Origin: a virus
Strand: one strand, 5' to 3'
Virus record (IMG/VR): IMGVR_UViG_3300020578_000249
Coordinates: 1 to 33,751 of that record
Length of the DNA: 33,751 nucleotides
In this document: positions 29,125-33,751 of the stretch, piece after piece
Position numbering within the stretch: position 1 is the stretch's first letter
Layout of the letters: every line of letters starts with the position of its first letter
Notes under the pieces: model-generated
The model's input: the letters and a program-made list of their open reading frames with translations, nothing else
The model's database searches: none
What the model was told of the DNA's origin: nothing
Position numbers and translations under genes: made by a program

Positions 29125-29658
29125 ATGATTTCGATCAAGCCAACGATCGTCGGAGACGTTGGTCGGATTATCGGGGCGCCTCAAGAGCACGGGGGCGTCC
29201 CGATATCCATTTTCGTCCTTGAAGGAAACCGATTGCACACCAGAATCGAGGGCGACTGCGGTAGCAAAGACATCATTTTGGAACACATGGAGGGTGTATT
29301 CAGCCAAGCCACGCTCTTTTGTCGTGGTGGGATGAGTATTGCCGCTCTCTGGATGCCCCCGTGCGGGTTTGTCGCAGCCATGTCAATACGGCTCAAGGAT
29401 AAGGGTCTGAACATACTTCCAGGCGGACATATGGATATTGAGATATTCGCTTCAGAACCAATGTGCTTTCTGCGAAGTCTCCGCATGTCCGACTTCTCGA
29501 TTGTGTTTGAAGATCAGCATGGTCTTGCAAGGATGCATGGCATGACGGGTATCGTTCCGTTTTCTGTGCTGTGCCGCCGGCTGCATTCCGAGGGTTTCAG
29601 AGGCGCCAAGCCTGGTCAAGATGCACCGGCGCGCAGAGTTTGGAGGGAATATGCATGA
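29125..29658 (+). CDS. hypothetical protein
   Basis: The protein has 177 residues from the ATG at 29125, one base after the preceding stop. The sequence is rich in strands and glycine (IVGDVGRIIGAPQEHGG, VPISIFVLEGNRLHTRIEG, MSIAALWMPPCGFVAAMSIR). The last 14 residues (APARRVWREYA at the end) are translated from a start-associated element, so the conserved protein probably ends before. The stop overlaps the next ATG as ATGA. Confidence 0.65.
   Translation: MISIKPTIVGDVGRIIGAPQEHGGVPISIFVLEGNRLHTRIEGDCGSKDIILEHMEGVFSQATLFCRGGMSIAALWMPPCGFVAAMSIRLKDKGLNILPGGHMDIEIFASEPMCFLRSLRMSDFSIVFEDQHGLARMHGMTGIVPFSVLCRRLHSEGFRGAKPGQDAPARRVWREYA
29622..29654 (+). promoter_or_regulatory. start-associated element inside a coding end (core 29625-29635)
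   Basis: TGCACCGGCGCGCAGAGTTT, then GGAGGGAATATGC. The spacing of core to ATG (29655) is 19 bases. It is the only copy lying wholly within an upstream gene. Confidence 0.75.
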
Positions 29659-29900
29659 TACACCCAAGCCTATCCATCAAAGCCGATCCGATGAACGACG
29701 ACAATGTAATTGCTTATGGGGAGTGTAGTTGTTGTCAAAAGCAATTCTCCCACTCCTACAGCAAGGACGGGCTTCGCGCATGGATGAACGGAACCCTCAT
29801 TCAGCGTGCCTTGCCTGAAGTCTCGCCCGCGTGGCGCGAATGGCTCAAGACTGTCATCTGTGATACCTGTTGGAAAGACCTTTTTGTTATGGAGGAGTGA
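29655..29900 (+). CDS. small zinc-ribbon protein
   Basis: The protein has 81 residues from the ATG at 29655, nineteen bases after a start-associated core and after TTGGAGGG. CSCC (near 26-29) and CDTC (near 71-74) provide four cysteines of a probable zinc ribbon. Between them lies LRAWMNGTLIQRALPEVSPA followed by WREWL, a pattern seen in many small phage proteins with paired CxxC motifs. Function unknown. Confidence 0.75.
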   Translation: MIHPSLSIKADPMNDDNVIAYGECSCCQKQFSHSYSKDGLRAWMNGTLIQRALPEVSPAWREWLKTVICDTCWKDLFVMEE

Positions 29901-29905
29901 CCACC

Positions 29906-30244
29906 ATGTCTATTAGTTCAGACAAGTTACGTTTTCGTCACGACCCAAATAGTCAAGAAACCGAGCGGTGGCTCGACCAGATGCGATCTGACATCGCCGA
30001 CTGGATCAGGAGCGGTCTTGGTAGCGAAGAACCTTCTGTCGTGAACATGGCGGCGGTTGTCGCCTCAAAGTTATCGGGGCTTCTTGGCCCATACGACAAG
30101 ATGATCCGCAAGGAGGCCGTGAAGGGCATGAACAGCATCCTCAAGGGCTGTCACCCCTCTGACTGGAGATCCAAGCACGCCGCATGGGACATCTACTGCG
30201 ACATCACCACGGGTGTTGACCAGGACATGGTTGGTGAAAGATAA
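29906..30244 (+). CDS. hypothetical protein
   Basis: The protein has 112 residues from the ATG at 29906 with GGAGG upstream in the end of the previous gene. It is mainly helical (RWLDQMRSDIADWIRSGLGS, then NMAAVVASKLSGLLGPYDK). No family recognised. It follows the zinc-ribbon gene by five bases. Confidence 0.7.
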   Translation: MSISSDKLRFRHDPNSQETERWLDQMRSDIADWIRSGLGSEEPSVVNMAAVVASKLSGLLGPYDKMIRKEAVKGMNSILKGCHPSDWRSKHAAWDIYCDITTGVDQDMVGER

Positions 30245-30271
30245 GGAACACAGCACAGAAGAAGTTTTGCC

Positions 30272-31267
30272 ATGCCAGGAACCAAAATCATCTTCGACAG
30301 CCGCGAATCAGGGCAAACCATGAAGCAGGTTGCCAGCATCAATGGTTGCATCATCACCCTGTATGACGATGGGACTATGATCCAACACGCACCAGATCAC
30401 GATGCTCCATTTACTCTGCCGCCTGACACTCTTGGGATCAAGCCTGTGGAGATTGCGACCACGGATGAATGGGGTGCGATCATCAAGATGTCGGACGGGT
30501 CCATCCTGAACATTGGACTTGATTGCGACTGGATGCGTGCGCACGGATATATCTGTTCAGAGGGAGGGCATTGGGTTATTCATCCCAATGGGCAACTCTG
30601 GTTTTATAGGCAGGTCAACAGCAGATGGCCTCGCAACCATAAATGGGATGTTCAGGAACATGTTGAAGGAGAAGCAATCGTCTTGAAGGGCGTGAAGAAG
30701 ATTGTCCCGCTTGGAGAGGACATGTATGGATGCGCCCTCCTGATGGATAACGGACGCATCATGGTGAGACACAGCGATTTCGGCAGCGAACTGCTCCAGC
30801 CAGCACCCTGGCTTGACGATGGATGGGTCTACAGGGATGTTGTTGCGGGCAGATCTTTCGTTTATGGGATCAACCAACATGGTCAGGTTATCATGACCCA
30901 TATGGATGCCAAGTCAAACAGGCAAGAGTTTGTTATGTGGCCGCTCCCCGACTCGAACGCAGTTGCTTTCCCCGTCAAGTCCCATTATTCTACGGAGGGG
31001 CCAAGGGAGGTGGTCTTGGAGGATGGAATAACGGTTTTCTACACCGAAAAACCCGACTGGAGGGGCAAGAAAACCCCGTTCATTGGTCTTTCTGACCATG
31101 TTCCATACAGCAAACACATCGCTGGCAAGAAGGGCGGTGAATGGCTTGAACATGCTGGTGTCATGGCATCCATGTTCTCCCCGAAGGGTAGGGTTGACAA
31201 ATACATTCCCCACAATCTGAAGGCTAGGAATGACATGAAGGCGATCGTGGCACTGGGATCAATCTAG
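30272..31267 (+). CDS. hypothetical protein, probable divergent beta-propeller, paralogue of the gene at 16864
   Basis: The protein has 331 residues. Short strands with DG or NG turns repeat (IITLYDDGTMIQHA, AIIKMSDGSILNIG, CALLMDNGRIMVRH, YGINQHGQVIMTH, EVVLEDGITVFYTE), as in RCC1-like propellers but without the WG signature. The C-terminal third, from LEDG to the final MKAIVALGSI, lines up with the end of the 365-residue protein at 16864. A weak GAAGAAG ribosome site is present. Function unknown. Confidence 0.65.
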   Translation: MPGTKIIFDSRESGQTMKQVASINGCIITLYDDGTMIQHAPDHDAPFTLPPDTLGIKPVEIATTDEWGAIIKMSDGSILNIGLDCDWMRAHGYICSEGGHWVIHPNGQLWFYRQVNSRWPRNHKWDVQEHVEGEAIVLKGVKKIVPLGEDMYGCALLMDNGRIMVRHSDFGSELLQPAPWLDDGWVYRDVVAGRSFVYGINQHGQVIMTHMDAKSNRQEFVMWPLPDSNAVAFPVKSHYSTEGPREVVLEDGITVFYTEKPDWRGKKTPFIGLSDHVPYSKHIAGKKGGEWLEHAGVMASMFSPKGRVDKYIPHNLKARNDMKAIVALGSI

Positions 31268-31299
31268 GTACCGGCGCGCAAAATCTGGAGGATATTGAC
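31268..31299 (+). promoter_or_regulatory. start-associated element (core 31270-31280)
   Basis: GTACCGGCGCGCAAAATCTG, then GAGGATATTGAC, starting at the stop of the propeller-like gene. The spacing of core to ATG (31300) is 19 bases. Confidence 0.8.
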
Positions 31300-32094
31300 A
31301 TGAAGAAAAAGCCGAAAGACCCGAAAGACCTCATCCCTGCGTGGGCAGGATGGAACGATTACTTCTCTTCCGCAGATGGAAGGAGAAATATTTGCGTGAT
31401 GCTCCAGAGTTGCATGAAGAACAAAGCCCGTAACAACGAATCTGATTACAGCCACGACATCGAGCCATCTGCACTAGCCATCGAACTTGTCACCATCTGT
31501 CCTGACCTGAAGGAACTCATCCCCGCAGATGTGCTGACCCAAGTTGGCGATTTTTCTGCCGCCATTGACCTAGCGAAGTTCGTGAATGACCCACACATGG
31601 TCCGCGATGCTCGTCAATGTGTCCGCACGTCCATCGTTTTGATGTCACGAGGGATAAGTCGTGTGGAGATCGCCTACACTGGCGGTAGCGACGAATGCAC
31701 TACTGAAGGAACTACGGTCGTTCGCTCGCCAATCGACAGCGACAAGGAAGTGGCGTATTCGGATAGCGAAGAACTGTCTTGTTTCATGTCCGCGTGGGGC
31801 ATCGACATTGACTGCTTTTGGATGTTCTGCGATGATTCAGGAGCAGGCGATGGGAGCGGGTATTGGACGGGAAGCGTTGTTGCCGAACTTGTGCCAGAGT
31901 TCAACGGCTATACAAGCGAACCAGAGTTCTATGAATACGAGTGCGAAAACTGCGAGGAACCATTGAGTCAATGTTCATGCACACGATGTTCTTCCTGTTA
32001 CGAGCCGTTCACCCCAGATGAAGCAAAGCCTAATGAACTGATGTGTGACGGTTGCAGAGAACAAGAGAGCGACCGTCAGCCCAAAAAGGCGTAG
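31300..32094 (+). CDS. hypothetical protein with C-terminal zinc-finger cysteines
   Basis: The protein has 264 residues. The first 200 have no recognisable domain (helical N-terminus, then FMSAWGIDIDCFWMFCDDSG). The C-terminus holds CENC, CSCTRCSSC and CDGC motifs in about 45 residues, enough for two zinc sites. The end is basic (DRQPKKA). It may bind nucleic acid or protein. A good GGAGG site within the start-associated element sets the start. Confidence 0.7.
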   Translation: MKKKPKDPKDLIPAWAGWNDYFSSADGRRNICVMLQSCMKNKARNNESDYSHDIEPSALAIELVTICPDLKELIPADVLTQVGDFSAAIDLAKFVNDPHMVRDARQCVRTSIVLMSRGISRVEIAYTGGSDECTTEGTTVVRSPIDSDKEVAYSDSEELSCFMSAWGIDIDCFWMFCDDSGAGDGSGYWTGSVVAELVPEFNGYTSEPEFYEYECENCEEPLSQCSCTRCSSCYEPFTPDEAKPNELMCDGCREQESDRQPKKA

Positions 32095-32120
32095 ACAGCG
32101 AAAAGAGGAGATACATAGAC

Positions 32121-32507
32121 ATGAGCCATCCGTACTACCACGCCAAGAGTTCATCCAAGCGTTTCGGAGGTAAGCCGAGCGATTATCAGGCCATCCACGA
32201 CTGGTTCGACCAGACGAAGGCTCATGTGCCTGATGCCCGCCACCGTGCGCTGCTCCACTCGTCTTTCGGAATCTTTCTGTGCGAACAGGTGTTCGGTACA
32301 ACCATCATGCGTAAGTCTGACGGCAAGGAGGTTCCTGTCAGAACGGTTGCCGAGCAGCACGTCTACGAGGACATGGGGTTCATCCCCACTCCAGACCAAT
32401 GGCTACGTGGTCTGCCCCTCGCGGGGTGGATGACCCGTGGCGCACGCAAGTTGTCGGAGGAAACTGCGGATGTTTCCACCGTAGAAGATCAGAAGGTCAC
32501 TAACTAG
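32121..32507 (+). CDS. DUF6915-family protein
   Basis: The protein has 128 residues from the ATG at 32121, ten bases after GAGGAG. The segments YYHAKSSSKRFGGKPSDYQA, then IHDWFDQTKAHVPDARHRAL, then LLHSSFGIFLCEQVFG and VRTVAEQHVYEDMGFIPT are the conserved core of DUF6915, a family of small phage and bacterial proteins of unknown function. Its leader ends ACATAGACATG, like the end of several start-associated elements, but lacks the GC-rich core. Confidence 0.85.
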   Translation: MSHPYYHAKSSSKRFGGKPSDYQAIHDWFDQTKAHVPDARHRALLHSSFGIFLCEQVFGTTIMRKSDGKEVPVRTVAEQHVYEDMGFIPTPDQWLRGLPLAGWMTRGARKLSEETADVSTVEDQKVTN

Positions 32508-32520
32508 AGAAGAGGAACAC

Positions 32521-32706
32521 ATGCTTGTCATCTCACGAAAGGAAGGCGAAGAAATCATCATCGGGAGTAAAGATGCTCCGATTGGTATCATTCGTTTCGT
32601 GTGCATCAAGTCAGGGTATGTGAAGGTCGCTCTGGATTTCCCAAAGGATATCCAGGTGAACAGGGCTGAACTACTCAACGAGGACGACGAACAGCAACAT
32701 ACTTGA
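32521..32706 (+). CDS. csrA: CsrA/RsmA translational regulator
   Basis: The protein has 61 residues, the normal CsrA length. MLVISRKEGEEIIIG, then VKVALDFPKDIQVNRAEL matches the fold: the first strand with R6, and the RNA-binding region with R46 (VNRAEL; usually VHREEI). CsrA binds GGA motifs in mRNA leaders and changes translation or stability. A phage copy could redirect host or phage mRNAs; many leaders here contain GGA in their ribosome sites. AAGAGGAACAC lies directly before the ATG. It lies 13 bases after the DUF6915 gene. Confidence 0.92.
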   Translation: MLVISRKEGEEIIIGSKDAPIGIIRFVCIKSGYVKVALDFPKDIQVNRAELLNEDDEQQHT

Positions 32707-32730
32707 CGATGCACGAGAGAACCCCAGTGT

Positions 32731-32763
32731 GACACCGGCGCGCAGCGTTTGAGGAACACAAAC
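32731..32763 (+). promoter_or_regulatory. start-associated element (core 32734-32744)
   Basis: GACACCGGCGCGCAGCGTTT, then GAGGAACACAAAC. The spacing of core to ATG (32764) is 19 bases. Confidence 0.8.
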
Positions 32764-33045
32764 ATGAGCTTTGACAGCGTATTTTACGAGATGAAGAAGC
32801 GTGGTTACAGGTTCTCCATGATGATTCTTGACCTGAACATTGCCAAGAAGTATGTTGGCTCTTGGGCAGACAATATTTCTATGAACGGCACGGTTCTTGT
32901 TCCCATGTGGATCTTGCGCGAGGAAGCCGATGGGAGTTGCACCGTGGTTCCAGGATCTGAACCCGACCCAACATCTGAACCCGTTACCATCCCGAAGGAT
33001 GCCATAAAGGGTATATTGTGGGTACCAAAGGAAGCGAAACCATGA
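32764..33045 (+). CDS. hypothetical protein
   Basis: The protein has 93 residues from the ATG at 32764, set by the element 19 bases upstream. It begins MSFDSVFYEMKKRGYRFSMM, then NIAKKYVGSWADNISMNGTV, with a proline-rich stretch EPDPTSEP and a closing strand IKGILWVPKE. No family recognised. Its stop overlaps the next ATG as ATGA. Confidence 0.7.
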   Translation: MSFDSVFYEMKKRGYRFSMMILDLNIAKKYVGSWADNISMNGTVLVPMWILREEADGSCTVVPGSEPDPTSEPVTIPKDAIKGILWVPKEAKP

Positions 33046-33605
33046 TTGATGGAAAAAACATCGAAGAAATCATCAGACCTATGGGAAATGGACTTTCAAT
33101 CGGCGGCAAACGACGTCTTGATGCCCTGTCAGGTCTGATTATGTCGATTTGCCATCAGAACTCCATGCATATGTCTGCCGAGGGTCGCATGGACGGAACC
33201 ATCACAGGTTTTGTGCATGGTCTTGAGTGCAACCCTGTAAAGGTGGAAGTATCCACATCCACGTTGTCTTGCGAATCGGACAAGACTGAACTCATCAACA
33301 GAATCAACGAGCGGCTGGACACACGTTGCTATGATGCTGTTTTCATGGCTTTTGAGGCATGGACATCCTGTAGTGAGACCCCCATTCGGCCCTCCCTTGA
33401 TCCGAACAGGGATGAAGTGGTTTTCACCCAGGTTGTGGTGAACATCAACTTTCAACCATACATCATCATGGTGAAGCAACAGATCATCAGAGATGGCAAA
33501 AAAGTTCAACTCGGTGAGCCTGACTTCGTTATGTGTGACAGCAGCCTAACTCGTGGTATGATGTCGATGTCATCGTTACGCCCACAAACCTGCCCGATCA
33601 CATGA
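33042..33605 (+). CDS. hypothetical protein
   Basis: The protein has 187 residues from the ATG at 33042 (overlap with the previous stop, AAGGAAG upstream). The sequence includes IGGKRRLDALSGLIMSICHQ and strands VFTQVVVNINFQPYIIMVKQ. No family recognised. The last part lies within the ATGA overlap leading to the secreted-protein gene. Confidence 0.7.
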   Translation: MIDGKNIEEIIRPMGNGLSIGGKRRLDALSGLIMSICHQNSMHMSAEGRMDGTITGFVHGLECNPVKVEVSTSTLSCESDKTELINRINERLDTRCYDAVFMAFEAWTSCSETPIRPSLDPNRDEVVFTQVVVNINFQPYIIMVKQQIIRDGKKVQLGEPDFVMCDSSLTRGMMSMSSLRPQTCPIT

Positions 33606-33751
33606 GCATGTTCGCCGTTGCCGTATGTCTTGCCCTTGCCACCGCTCAAGCGACGAGTGAAGCGCAGCCAAAGTTGCAGGTGGTCGTTGCAAGCGATGTC
33701 ACCGCTGATCTCGCCGCAGCGGTCGGTGGCAGCGCGATTGAAGTTGTGCGA
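33602..33751 (+). CDS. N-terminal fragment of a secreted protein, possibly a metal-binding ABC-transporter receptor
   Basis: The frame is open from the ATG at 33602 to the window end (50 codons). The first 16 residues (MSMFAVAVCLALATAQ) look like a short signal peptide, then KLQVVVASDVTADLAAAVGG followed by SAIEVVR. This resembles the start of ZnuA/TroA-type solute-binding proteins, which read VV.....l.D.v..vgGd.v.V. The match covers only one motif, so the call is tentative. The ATG overlaps the preceding stop as ATGA, so it belongs to the same operon. Confidence 0.45.
   Translation, partial: MSMFAVAVCLALATAQATSEAQPKLQVVVASDVTADLAAAVGGSAIEVVR

Overview
This window looks like part of the accessory (non-structural) region of a large double-stranded DNA phage, or a phage-like element, with a mostly GC-rich genome. 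Genes are short and tightly packed, many overlap by ATGA or GTGA, and most have unknown function. There are four tRNA genes, a tmRNA, a CsrA homologue, several nucleic-acid enzymes, and no capsid, portal, terminase or tail genes. The host cannot be read from the sequence. The CsrA homologue, the tmRNA and the Shine-Dalgarno sites show a bacterial host.

Left edge (1-2162): an AT-rich block holds the end of a staphylococcal-nuclease-like gene, a DUF6065 gene and a 2-oxoglutarate/Fe(II) oxygenase, coupled by an ATGA overlap to a GC-rich unknown gene. Base composition changes sharply near 1600.

CRISPR region (2167-5802, minus strand): a compact Cas12-like RuvC nuclease of about 697 residues is followed by a roughly 160-nt leader-like gap, then a 14-repeat CRISPR array plus one decayed repeat. 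The array runs into a putative PD-(D/E)XK-type nuclease gene whose candidate start codon lies inside the decayed repeat. No cas1, cas2 or cas4 gene and no evident tracrRNA is present. The order cas12, array, nuclease on one strand suggests a single transcription unit. This is the strongest candidate for an unusual system here. About 17 kb away lies a gene whose C-terminus matches the AcrVA2 anti-Cas12a family, so the element may carry both its own Cas12 and a protein aimed at another Cas12.

Middle (5914-16757): a small HEXXH protein, a lipoprotein, Gln-rich proteins, UvdE-type UV-damage endonuclease, a CDA-fold deaminase, tRNA-Met(CAT), tRNA-Gly(TCC), a tmRNA (tag ANESLMLQAA), a DUF5872-like protein and small basic or DNA-binding proteins.

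Right half (16864-33751, plus strand): three tandem RCC1-repeat beta-propeller genes with hypervariable blade positions, two more distant mutual paralogues, the AcrVA2-like gene, a PcfJ-like protein, a MoxR AAA+ ATPase with a HEXXH/VWA partner, zinc-ribbon proteins, a DUF6915 protein, CsrA, and the start of a secreted protein resembling metal-binding ABC-transporter receptors.

Across the GC-rich part a short element with core ACCGGCGCGCA recurs 16 times. In about ten cases it lies exactly 19 or 20 nt before a start codon and on the coding strand. It behaves like the start-associated sequences known from some mycobacteriophages and is the second major finding. It also helps choose starts and reveals small genes.
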